Part shown: in pieces, positions 48,037 through 55,652 of the stretch | Numbering within the stretch: position 1 is the first letter of the stretch | Layout of the letters: the number at the start of each line of letters is the position of its first letter | DNA from: Alphaproteobacteria bacterium | GTDB lineage: Bacteria > Pseudomonadota > Alphaproteobacteria > Caulobacterales > Caulobacteraceae | Direction of reading: 5' to 3' | Assembly (NCBI GenBank): GCA_018821435.1 | Contig: JAHJME010000022.1 | Coordinates: 1 to 64,000, forward strand | Length of the DNA stretch: 64,000 bases | Made by a program: the position numbers and the translations under genes | Notes under the pieces: generated by a model | The model's input: the letters and a program-made list of their open reading frames with translations, nothing else | What the model was told of the DNA's origin: nothing | Database searches by the model: none

Positions 48037-48933
48037 TCAGGCCTCCTTCAGCACCTCGGCCAGCAGCTTGCCCTCGGCGCGGCGGTTCGAGCCGGAGCGC
48101 CAGGCGACGACGATCTCGCGGGAGGGATTGTCGGCGTCGATGGGGCGGATGGCCAGCTGCGCGGCCTCGGCCAGACCCGCGCTCACCGCCATCCTGGGCA
48201 GGAACGTCACGCCCAGGCCCGACCCCACCATCTGCACCAACGTCGGCAGGGACGTGGCGGCGAACGGCTCCTCGCCCACCCCCACACGCGGCGGGTTCAG
48301 CCGGCAGGCCGACAGCGCGTGCTCGCGCAGGCAATGCCCGTCCTCCAGCAGGATCAGATTCTCCTGCTCCATCTGCTCGGGGGACGCGGACTTGAACTTC
48401 GCCAGCGGGTGGTCGGCGGGCAGGGCGGCCAGCAGTTCGTCGTCGGCCACGTGGGCCCACTCCAGCCCGCTCATGTCGTAGGGCAGCGCGATCAGCGCCG
48501 CGTCCAGCCGACCCGCCTTCAGCTCGGCGATCAGCCGCTGGGTCAGATCCTCCCGCAGGAACAGCCGCAGCTTGGGGAAGCGGTCGCGCAGCAGCGGCAG
48601 GGCGCCCGGCAGCAGGAACGGCGCGATCGTCGGAATGACCCCGAGGCGGAACCGGCCGGTCAGCGGCTGGCCGGCGTTCTTCACCGCCTCCACCAGTTCC
48701 TCGGCCTCGTTGAGGATCAGGGTCGCCCGGCGCAGGGCCTCCTCGCCCACCGAGGTCAGGATCACGCCTGTGCGGGCGCGGTCGACGACGGGCGCGCCGA
48801 GGGTCCGCTCAAGCTCCTGGATGCCGGCCGACAGGGTGGGCTGGGTGACGTGCGCGGCCTCGGCCGCCTTCCCGAACGCGCCGTGCTCGGCAAGCAGCTT
48901 CAGGTACTGGAGTTGGCGGATGGTCGGCAGCAT
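48037..48933 (-). CDS. oxyR: Hydrogen-peroxide-inducible activator OxyR
   Basis: A 298-residue LysR-type regulator with the peroxide-sensing pair preserved: LLEDGHCLREHALSAC, Cys201 and Cys210, matching E. coli C199 and C208. The helix-turn-helix is AFGKAAEAAHVTQPTLSAGI. Oxidation to a disulphide activates peroxide-defence genes. It is divergent from ahpC with an OxyR-type operator between them. The ATG at 48933 gives MLPTIRQLQYLKLLAEHG, the family start. Confidence 0.95.
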   Translation of the reverse strand: MLPTIRQLQYLKLLAEHGAFGKAAEAAHVTQPTLSAGIQELERTLGAPVVDRARTGVILTSVGEEALRRATLILNEAEELVEAVKNAGQPLTGRFRLGVIPTIAPFLLPGALPLLRDRFPKLRLFLREDLTQRLIAELKAGRLDAALIALPYDMSGLEWAHVADDELLAALPADHPLAKFKSASPEQMEQENLILLEDGHCLREHALSACRLNPPRVGVGEEPFAATSLPTLVQMVGSGLGVTFLPRMAVSAGLAEAAQLAIRPIDADNPSREIVVAWRSGSNRRAEGKLLAEVLKEA

Positions 48934-48960
48934 CGAAACGCACCTCTCGGAGTGATGAGA

Positions 48961-48997
48961 ATAGATCGCATCTATGCCAAACACAAAAACAATCGAT
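48961..48997. promoter_or_regulatory. OxyR operator between oxyR and ahpC
   Basis: The OxyR consensus is ATAG-N7-CTAT-N7-ATAG-N7-CTAT. Here ATAG (48961) and CTAT (48972) match perfectly at the right spacing; the next two tetramers at the right spacing are ACAA (48983) and CGAT (48994), 2 and 3 of 4 matches. The site lies 28 bases before the oxyR start and 86 before the ahpC start. Confidence 0.75.
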
Positions 48998-49082
48998 TGG
49001 AACTGTGGGGAGCGACCCCCTATCTCCCCTCCACGGCGCTCGCCTCCCCGCGGCGCCGACAAGCTTTTTAGGAGTGAATTGT

Positions 49083-49640
49083 ATGCTGGGTGTTGGTCAG
49101 ACGCTGCCCGATTTCAAAGTTGTGGGCGTGAAGCCCAAGTTCATGCGTCACGAGGAAAACGGCGAGAGCGCGTTCGAGACCGTCACCAAGGAAAGCTTCC
49201 CCGGCAAGTGGAAGGTTATCTTCTTCTATCCCAAGGACTTCACCTTCGTTTGCCCGACCGAGATCGCCGAGTTCGCGCGCCTCGGCCGCGAGTTCTCCGA
49301 CCGTGACGCCGTCGTCTTGGGCGGCTCCACCGACAACGAGCACTCCAAGCTGGGCTGGCGCCGGGAGCACCCGGATCTGCACGAGCTGCCGATCTGGAAC
49401 TTCGCCGACAACTCCGGGAAGTTCGCCACCGCCCTTGGCATCCTGAACGAGGATGAAGGCGTCGCGCTGCGCGCCACCTACATCGTCGATCCCGATAATG
49501 TGGTGCAGCACGTCTACGTCACGAACCTGAATGTCGGCCGCAATCCGCAGGACACGCTCCGCGTCCTCGACGCGCTGCAAACCGACGAACTCTGCCCGTG
49601 CAACCGTTCGGTTGGCGGCGAGACCCTGAAGGCCGCGTAA
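49083..49640 (+). CDS. ahpC: Peroxiredoxin AhpC
   Basis: A 185-residue 2-Cys peroxiredoxin that reduces H2O2 and organic peroxides. The peroxidatic Cys57 is in DFTFVCPTEIAEFARL. Near the C terminus ELCPCNR holds Cys171 and Cys173, the resolving region of the AhpC/AhpE-AhpD type that works without AhpF. TTTAGGAGTG is the ribosome-binding site. An OxyR operator lies upstream and ahpD follows after an attenuator-like hairpin. Confidence 0.95.
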   Translation: MLGVGQTLPDFKVVGVKPKFMRHEENGESAFETVTKESFPGKWKVIFFYPKDFTFVCPTEIAEFARLGREFSDRDAVVLGGSTDNEHSKLGWRREHPDLHELPIWNFADNSGKFATALGILNEDEGVALRATYIVDPDNVVQHVYVTNLNVGRNPQDTLRVLDALQTDELCPCNRSVGGETLKAA

Positions 49641-49667
49641 GCACACACCACGCGGACTTAAGGCCTG

Positions 49668-49715
49668 GCCCGGGCGGCGTCGCCCTTCTCCCCCCAGACG
49701 CCGCCCGGGCTTTTT
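49668..49715 (+). terminator. Terminator/attenuator between ahpC and ahpD
   Basis: GCCCGGGCGGCGTC pairs perfectly with GACGCCGCCCGGGC (14 bp) over a 15-base loop and is followed by TTTTT. It ends 19 bases before the ahpD start, so most messages should stop after ahpC and read-through sets ahpD levels. Confidence 0.88.
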
Positions 49716-49734
49716 CATTTCTGGAGATACCCCG

Positions 49735-50271
49735 ATGTCCCTCGACACCCTCCGCGACGCCCTGCCCGCCTATGCCAAGGACATCAGCCTGAACCTCGGC
49801 AGCCTCGCCTCCGAGACCGTCCTGACCGACCAGCAGAAGTGGGGCGCGTTCGTCGCCTCAGCCCACGCCGTGGGCACGCCCGCCGTGGTCAAGGCCATCG
49901 AAGCCGCCGCCGACGCCGCCGGCCTGTCCGCCGAGGCCAAGACCGCCGCCAAGGCCGCGGCCGCGATCATGGCGATGAACAACGTCTACTACCGCTCGCT
50001 GCACCTGCTCTCGAATGGCGAGTACAAGACCCTGCCGGCCCGCCTGCGGATGAACGTTCTGGCCAATCCGGGCGTGGACAAGGTCGACTTCGAGCTGTGG
50101 TCCACCGCCGTCTCGGCCGTGAACGGCTGCGGCATGTGCCTGGACGCGCACGAGGCCGAACTGAAGAAGCACGCCGTGCCGACCCAGAACATCCAGGCCG
50201 CGCTCCGCATCGCCGCCGTGGTCAACGCCGCCAGCCGCGTGATCGGCGCGGAAACCGCGCTGGCGGCCTAG
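49735..50271 (+). CDS. ahpD: Alkylhydroperoxidase AhpD
   Basis: A 178-residue all-helical AhpD/CMD-fold protein. The catalytic CxxC is Cys132-Cys135 in NGCGMCLDAHEAEL, and the upstream His of the relay is not separately obvious. It re-reduces AhpC. Other blocks are AMNNVYYRSLHLLSNGEY and LRMNVLANPGVDK. It is downstream of ahpC across a terminator hairpin. Confidence 0.93.
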   Translation: MSLDTLRDALPAYAKDISLNLGSLASETVLTDQQKWGAFVASAHAVGTPAVVKAIEAAADAAGLSAEAKTAAKAAAAIMAMNNVYYRSLHLLSNGEYKTLPARLRMNVLANPGVDKVDFELWSTAVSAVNGCGMCLDAHEAELKKHAVPTQNIQAALRIAAVVNAASRVIGAETALAA

Positions 50272-50280
50272 CTCTGCCCG

Positions 50281-50395
50281 ATTGCTCCCCCGTCGGGGGA
50301 GCTGTCGGCGAATGCCGACTGAGGGGGTCCGCTCAGAACGTTGTGGAGGACCCCCTCCGTCGCCTGCGGCGACACCTCCCCCGATGGGGAGGAAT
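50281..50395. repeat. Bipartite palindromic repeat (orientation 1)
   Basis: This 115-bp element between convergent ahpD and the MocR gene begins ATTGCTCCCCCG and ends GATGGGGAGGAATT. Internal hairpins are GTCGGC-GAAT-GCCGAC and TCGCC-TGC-GGCGA, with GAGGGGGTCC and GGACCCCCTC flanking a central TCAGAACGTT. The same element in reverse orientation is at 60404-60522. Confidence 0.8.
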
Positions 50396-51849
50396 TAGGT
50401 TTCCAGCGCCGCCGCCAGCCGCGCCACGCCCGCGTCCATGGCCTTCGCCGGGAAACCGGTGAAGCCCATGAGCAGGCCGGGGCGCGGCGGGGCGTCGTGG
50501 TAGAGCGGGCTGATGGCGCGGGCCAGCACGCCCTTGGCCGCGGCCCGCGCCTCGACCTCCAGGTCGGACCGGCCGTCCTTCAGATAGGCGATCAGGTGCA
50601 TCCCCTGGTCCGGTACGTCCGGCTCCAGGACGTGGCCCAGCCTGCGCCGCAACGCCTCGGCCAGGGCGTCCCGCTGCGTCTTGTAGGCCAGCCGCCGACG
50701 ACGGATGTGGGCGGCGAACTGGCCGCTCTCCATGAAGTCGAGCGTGATGGCCTGGGTGAGCGTCGGCGGCTGCCGGTCCGCCAGGCGGCGCAGGCCCGAC
50801 AGCGACGCCGTCAGCGCGCGCGGCGCCACCAGGTAGCCCAGGCGCAGGCCGGGGAAGAGCGACTTGTTGAACGTGCCCACGTAGATCACCCGCTCGCCGC
50901 CATCCAGGCCCTGGAGCGAGGCCAGCGGCGCGCCAGCGTAGCGGAACTCCGAGGCGTAATCGTCCTCGATGATCCAGGCGCCGGCCGTGCGCGCCCAGGC
51001 GATCAGGTCCAGCCGCCGGCCCATCGACATCGCCACCCCCAGCGGGAACTGGTGCGAGGGCGTGACGAACACCGCCTTGGCGTCCGGCGCGGCGGCGACC
51101 CCTGCCTGGACGATGAGGCCCGCGCGGTCCACCGGCACCGCGACGCCCTGCGCCTGCGCGGCCAGCAGCGCCTGCCAGGTGTTGGCGTAGCCGGGATCCT
51201 CCAGCCAAACGCGGTCGCCGGGCTTCAGCAGCAGGCGCGCCGCCAGGTCGACGGCATGCTGGGCGCCGGCGGTGACGATCACCTGCTCGGGCTCGCAGAC
51301 CACGCCCCGCGCCGCGCGCAGATAGTCGGCGATCGCCGCCCGCAGCCGGGGCTCGCCCGCCGGGTCGGAATAGCCGAAGTGCGCGGGACCCAGCGTCCGC
51401 AGCGCCCGCCGGGTGGAGACCGACCAGGCGTCCTGGGCGCGGGCGTCCATCAGGGTGCGGCCGTTGGAGAAGGCCTGCGGCTCCAGCGAGGGCGCCAGGG
51501 CCGCGACGGCGGCCATGTCGTGGGCCCGCTGCGGCACGACCGGCGGCGCGGCGGCGGACGCGGGCGTCGGCGCCGCCACGTCCATCACGCCGGACAGGTC
51601 CTGCGAGACATAGGTGCCCGAACCGGTCCGACCCTGGGCATATCCCTCGGCCAGCAGCTGGTCGTACGCCGCCACCACCGAAGCCCGCGCCACGCCCAGC
51701 CTGACCGCCAGGTCGCGGCTGGACGGCAGGCGGCCGCCGGGCCGCAGCGCGCCCGCGTGGATTGCCCCGCGCACCTGGTCGTAGACCTGCCGGATCACCG
51801 GTCGACCGGTCTCGGGAATGGACCAGGGATAGACGTCGGCCCAGCTCAT
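50395..51849 (-). CDS. MocR-type (GntR/aminotransferase) transcriptional regulator, PdxR-like
   Basis: A 484-residue regulator: a GntR winged helix (QVRGAIHAGALRPGGRLPSS, then RDLAVRLGVARASVVAAYDQ) joined to a fold-type I aminotransferase domain with FGYSDPAGEPRLRAAIADYL and the PLP Lys in GTFNKSLFPGLRLGY. MocR proteins use PLP as ligand; PdxR members control vitamin B6 genes. The divergent neighbour is a pyridoxamine-oxidase-fold protein, and repeat-type operators lie between the two. The ATG at 51849 is family-typical. Confidence 0.9.
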   Translation of the reverse strand: MSWADVYPWSIPETGRPVIRQVYDQVRGAIHAGALRPGGRLPSSRDLAVRLGVARASVVAAYDQLLAEGYAQGRTGSGTYVSQDLSGVMDVAAPTPASAAAPPVVPQRAHDMAAVAALAPSLEPQAFSNGRTLMDARAQDAWSVSTRRALRTLGPAHFGYSDPAGEPRLRAAIADYLRAARGVVCEPEQVIVTAGAQHAVDLAARLLLKPGDRVWLEDPGYANTWQALLAAQAQGVAVPVDRAGLIVQAGVAAAPDAKAVFVTPSHQFPLGVAMSMGRRLDLIAWARTAGAWIIEDDYASEFRYAGAPLASLQGLDGGERVIYVGTFNKSLFPGLRLGYLVAPRALTASLSGLRRLADRQPPTLTQAITLDFMESGQFAAHIRRRRLAYKTQRDALAEALRRRLGHVLEPDVPDQGMHLIAYLKDGRSDLEVEARAAAKGVLARAISPLYHDAPPRPGLLMGFTGFPAKAMDAGVARLAAALET

Positions 51850-51860
51850 GGCGCCCTCAA

Positions 51861-51905
51861 GTGGTCTGTCCAGATTGGACGAAGTGGACCTGTCTAGCAG
51901 ACCAC
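51861..51905. promoter_or_regulatory. MocR-type operator array
   Basis: GTGGTCTG (51861) and CAGACCAC (51898) are perfect inverted 8-mers. Inside them GTCCA-GAT-TGGAC (51868-51880) is another inverted pair, and TGGAC repeats directly at 51885. Mixed direct and inverted repeats are typical of MocR operators. The array lies 12 bases from the regulator start and 39 from the divergent gene. Confidence 0.65.
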
Positions 51906-51943
51906 ACAAGGCTTAGCTCGCCAATCCCGAAAGGAGCTTCGCC

Positions 51944-52675
51944 ATGAGTCCGCCCGCCGACGGCGCCGCCTTCACGCCCACCGCCCGGTCCCAGGTGCGG
52001 CGTCGCCCGCAACGCGCCCGCTACGACGAGGCGGCGGTCTACAAGGTGCTGGACGCCGGGATCATGGCCCATGTGGGCTACGTCATCGACGGCCAGCCGT
52101 TCGTGACGCCGACCGCCTATTGGCGCGAGGGCCGCAAGCTGTACTGGCACGGCGCGGCGGCCAGCCGGATGCTGGCGACCGTGGCCGATGGCGCGCCCGC
52201 CTGCGTCACGGTCAGCTTCCTGGACGGCTTCATCGTCGGCCGCTCGGGCATCATGCATTCGCTGAACTATCGCTCAGTGATGGCCTTCGGACGCGCGCGG
52301 CTGGTCGACGATCCGGCCGAGAAGCGGGCGGCGATGGCCAGCTTCATCGACCGCCTCTACGCCGGCCGGGCGCTCAAGCTGCGGCCCACCACCGACACGG
52401 AGCTGCGGCAGATCGCGCTGGTGGAGATGGAGATCGAGGAGGCCTCGGCGAAGGTGCGCGACAGCGGCGTCGGCGACCTGCCCGCCGACGAAGGCTGGCC
52501 CGCCTGGTGCGGTGTCTTCCCGGTGGAGACCCGGATCGGCGCGGCCCTGCCCCAGCCCGGCATGGGAACCGGCGGCGCGCCGACCCCCGACCTCGCCCCC
52601 TATCGCGAAGGCGCCCGGCTGGACGACACGCTGGCCACGGCCGCCAAGGCCTACGGCTTGCCGGTCTCGACGTAG
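51944..52675 (+). CDS. Pyridoxamine-5'-phosphate-oxidase-fold flavin-type protein
   Basis: A 243-residue PNPOx-like split-barrel protein. Typical segments are GIMAHVGYVIDGQPFVTPTA, LYWHGAAASRMLATVADGAP, and SVMAFGRARLVDDPAEKRAA. Members bind FMN, F420 or haem. Being divergent from a PLP-sensing MocR regulator suggests a role in B6 metabolism or in a pathway controlled by it, but the fold alone does not prove oxidase activity. AAAGGAG lies upstream of the ATG. Confidence 0.82.
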   Translation: MSPPADGAAFTPTARSQVRRRPQRARYDEAAVYKVLDAGIMAHVGYVIDGQPFVTPTAYWREGRKLYWHGAAASRMLATVADGAPACVTVSFLDGFIVGRSGIMHSLNYRSVMAFGRARLVDDPAEKRAAMASFIDRLYAGRALKLRPTTDTELRQIALVEMEIEEASAKVRDSGVGDLPADEGWPAWCGVFPVETRIGAALPQPGMGTGGAPTPDLAPYREGARLDDTLATAAKAYGLPVST

Positions 52676-52685
52676 CCCATCGGCC

Positions 52686-53537
52686 TCAGGCCGGCTCGAA
52701 GCTTAGCGGGCCGCCCCAGAACGTCTCGACCAGGCTGTTCTGCGCGCCGGCCTCGCCGGTGGTCAGGAAGCGACGAACGGCGCCGGTCCCGGCATCGAAC
52801 TCGGGATGGCGGGCGAAGTAGCGCTCCAGGGCGTCGGCGGTGGCGTCCGGCTGGCGGATCAGCGGGGTTCCGGCCGGCAGCGCCGCCTGGAACAGATCGG
52901 CCACGATCTCGTAGTGGGTGCAGCCCAGGATCGCCCGGTCGGGCGCCCGGCCGATGCGAGTGGTCAGCGCCTTCACATGGCCCTGGATCACCGTGGCCAG
53001 CTCGTCGCGCGGGGCGTTGGCCTCGATCATCCGCGCCAGCTCCGGGCACGGCTCGGAAAAGACGGCGACGTCCTGCCGGCGCTTGTCGATCTCGATCTCG
53101 TAGACCCGGCTCTTCGTCGTCGCCGGCGTCGAGAAGACGCCGAGGATCTCCAGCTTCTCGGCCTTCTCCTCGCGCCACTGGGCCTCGTGCTCCCAGGGCA
53201 GGCCGGTGGCCGCCTCGATGGTCGGCACCACGATGCCCAGGATGTTGATCGCCCGCCCCAGCTCGCGCCGGTAGCCCGGCAGCCAGGTCTGCTGCAGGCG
53301 GCGCAGCGCTACGCTGGCGGCCGTATTGCAGGCCAGGACCACTAGGTCGCAGCCGGCCCCGAACAGGCGGATGCAGCCGGCCTTGGTCAGCTCGACGATC
53401 TCCTCGCCGGGCCGCCCGCCGTAGGGCGCGTTGGCCTGGTCGGCCAGATAGATGAAGTCCGCGTCCGGGAACCGCTCCACCAGCCGGTGGTGCACGGTCA
53501 GGCCGCCGACCCCGGAATCGAACACGCCGATGCTCAT
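52686..53537 (-). CDS. murI: Glutamate racemase
   Basis: A 283-residue enzyme that makes D-glutamate for peptidoglycan. The signature pieces are IGVFDSGVGGLTVHHRL, LADQANAPYGGRPGEEI, the catalytic Cys in VLACNTAASVALRRL, and the second Cys in LGCTHYEIVADLF. Length and order match the family. It is convergent with the PNPOx-like gene, 10 bases apart. Confidence 0.96.
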   Translation of the reverse strand: MSIGVFDSGVGGLTVHHRLVERFPDADFIYLADQANAPYGGRPGEEIVELTKAGCIRLFGAGCDLVVLACNTAASVALRRLQQTWLPGYRRELGRAINILGIVVPTIEAATGLPWEHEAQWREEKAEKLEILGVFSTPATTKSRVYEIEIDKRRQDVAVFSEPCPELARMIEANAPRDELATVIQGHVKALTTRIGRAPDRAILGCTHYEIVADLFQAALPAGTPLIRQPDATADALERYFARHPEFDAGTGAVRRFLTTGEAGAQNSLVETFWGGPLSFEPA

Positions 53538-53669
53538 GCCCCGGTGTTAACGACGGTCGCGGGGCCTGTCACCGACCGCGTGACGCGGGGCGCCGGAGCA
53601 TGACACGCTGCGCGTCATATCTGCACGGCGGGCGGAGAGCCTGCGGGCCGCATTGGGGGGTTAGCGTCC

Positions 53670-55043
53670 ATGTCGCCGATCGACGTCGCGTTGCTCGTGA
53701 GCCTGCTGGTCCTGGCAGCCTGGCGGTTGATCGCCCCCCATCGGGGGCGACAGGCGCGAGCCGTCGCCTGCGTGGCCGTCGTCCTACTGGCCGGGGTGCA
53801 GTACGCGGCCCACGGCTACACCTGGCAGTTCCTGACCGGCTATTTGCTGCTGGCCGCGACCGCCCTGCCGGTCCGCAGCCCCGGCCGCATCGGCCGCGTA
53901 CTGGGCGCGATCGGTCTGGCGGCGTTGATGGCGGCCGCCCTGGCGCCGTGGGCGCTGCTGCCGACGCCGACCCTGCCGACGCCCGCAGGGCCGCATCCGG
54001 TGGGATCGGTGACGATGCGCTGGGTCGATCCCGCCCGCGCCGAGGCCGCGACGCCCGACCCGGCCGATCGACGCAACGTCATCGTCCAGGCCTGGTATCC
54101 CGCCGACGCCGGCGCCCAGGGGTCGGATTCTCCCTACATCGATGGCCTGGGCCGCCTTCCCCGGCGCGTCAGCGCGTTCCCACGCTTCGTCTTCCGGCGC
54201 TTCGGCGAGGTGGACACCCACGCGATCCAGAACGCCGCCGTGGCGCCCGGCGCGGCCTGGCCGGTGATCCTGTTCTCGCCCGGCTATGGCGCGCCGCGCG
54301 CCTTCTACACCGGCCTGGCCGCCGACCTGGCCAGCCGAGGCTACGTGGTGTTGGCCGTGGATCATCCCTACGAGGTCGCGGTGACCCAGCTGGCCGACGG
54401 CCACGTCGTCGGACCGGCGCAGCAGGTCGGCCAAACCGACATCGAGCGGGTGGCCTATATGGATCGGCAGGTCGTCGTTCGCGCCGCCGATCTGCGCTTC
54501 GTGCTGGACCAGCTCGCGCGGCCGAACCAGCTGGGACCGATCCTCTTGGGCCATCTCGACCCGAACCGGGTGGCGGCCACGGGGCACTCCTTCGGCGGCG
54601 CGACGGCGGCGCTGGTGGCCAGCGAGGACCCACGGATCCGGGCCGCCGCCGACATCGACGGCATGCTGTATGGCGACGTGCGGGGCGAAGCGTTCCAGGG
54701 GCCGCTGCTGCTGGTCGAGAGCGATCACGACGGCACGGGTTTCCGCGCAGCCTATGTGGCGGCGACCCAGGCGGTGATGTCGCGGGTCTCGGCCAGCGGC
54801 TGGCGCTACATCATCGGCGGGGCGAACCATTTCAGCTTCACCGACGCCGACCGGTTCTTCAGCCCGCCGGGACGCTGGGCGGTGTCACGGGTGATCGGCG
54901 GCCAGCGGGGCGGCGCCTCGACTCAGGCGGCGACGGCGGACATCCTGGACGCCTTCCTCCGCGCGCCGCTGAAGGGCGAGCGGGGCGATGTCGCCGCGGC
55001 CGCCGCGCGGCATCCGGACGTTCGGGGCGGGCCGGCCAGCTAA
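53670..55043 (+). CDS. Membrane-anchored alpha/beta hydrolase (PAF-acetylhydrolase-like)
   Basis: A 457-residue protein. Three or four N-terminal membrane helices (to about residue 98) precede an alpha/beta-hydrolase domain. The oxyanion region is PVILFSPGYGAPRAFYTGLA, the nucleophile elbow is ATGHSFGGATAALVA, the acid is probably in LLVESDHDGTG, and the His in GGANHFSFTDADRF. This resembles the plasma PAF-acetylhydrolase/dienelactone-hydrolase group. An ester substrate is inferred. AGCGTCC precedes the ATG; there is no strong ribosome-binding site. Confidence 0.8.
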   Translation: MSPIDVALLVSLLVLAAWRLIAPHRGRQARAVACVAVVLLAGVQYAAHGYTWQFLTGYLLLAATALPVRSPGRIGRVLGAIGLAALMAAALAPWALLPTPTLPTPAGPHPVGSVTMRWVDPARAEAATPDPADRRNVIVQAWYPADAGAQGSDSPYIDGLGRLPRRVSAFPRFVFRRFGEVDTHAIQNAAVAPGAAWPVILFSPGYGAPRAFYTGLAADLASRGYVVLAVDHPYEVAVTQLADGHVVGPAQQVGQTDIERVAYMDRQVVVRAADLRFVLDQLARPNQLGPILLGHLDPNRVAATGHSFGGATAALVASEDPRIRAAADIDGMLYGDVRGEAFQGPLLLVESDHDGTGFRAAYVAATQAVMSRVSASGWRYIIGGANHFSFTDADRFFSPPGRWAVSRVIGGQRGGASTQAATADILDAFLRAPLKGERGDVAAAAARHPDVRGGPAS

Positions 55044-55058
55044 GCAAAGATTGGCCAG

Positions 55059-55595
55059 CTAAGCGAAGAGGTCGGCCTGCGCCGCGGCCTTGGCGCCCTC
55101 GATGCCGAGCAGCTTCAGCTTGGTGTTCACCCCGCCGCGCGCCGAGAAGCCGCCGGGCTTGCCGCCCGCCGCCGTCACCCGGTGACAGGGTACGACGATG
55201 GGCCAGGGGTTCTTGCCCAGCGCCTGGCCGACATCGCGGGCCAGCAGCTTGTCGCCCAGCTTCACCGCGATCTCGCCATAGGTCAGGGTCTCGCCGGGCG
55301 GGATGGCGCGGGCGATCTCATAGACCTTGGCGTGAAACGCGGGCGTCTGCGACGTGTCGATGGCCACGTCCATCAGGTCCGGCTTCTCGCCGCGCATCAG
55401 GGCGCGGATATCCTCGACGGCCTTGTCCAGCTCGGCCGGCGCCGGCGCTTCGACGGCCTCGGGGAACCGGCGCAGGAACGAACGGCGCGCCGTCTCGGCA
55501 TCGCGCTCGGGCAGGTGGACGCCGACCAGGCCGTGATCGCCCCAGGCGAGGCCGGCCCAGCCGATGGCGGTGTCGAAGAGGGCGTATCGGGTCAT
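55059..55595 (-). CDS. ogt: Methylated-DNA--protein-cysteine methyltransferase
   Basis: A 178-residue suicide DNA-repair protein that removes methyl groups from O6-alkylguanine. The acceptor motif IVVPCHRVTAAGG and the helix-turn-helix YGEIAVKLGDKLLARDVGQA are intact. The N-terminal half is the usual short ribonuclease-like domain. It is the first gene downstream of the histidine kinase in the same direction, 57 bases apart. Confidence 0.93.
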   Translation of the reverse strand: MTRYALFDTAIGWAGLAWGDHGLVGVHLPERDAETARRSFLRRFPEAVEAPAPAELDKAVEDIRALMRGEKPDLMDVAIDTSQTPAFHAKVYEIARAIPPGETLTYGEIAVKLGDKLLARDVGQALGKNPWPIVVPCHRVTAAGGKPGGFSARGGVNTKLKLLGIEGAKAAAQADLFA

Positions 55596-55652
55596 GGGCT
55601 GAAGATAGTCCCGCGCGCCGATAACCGCTGGCGGCTTTCGGACGTGGATCGC

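Noticed and set aside
50281..50395. CRISPR-like or phage attachment repeat
   Set aside because: There are no regularly spaced identical repeats and spacers, no cas genes, and no integrase; the structure is that of a palindromic intergenic element.
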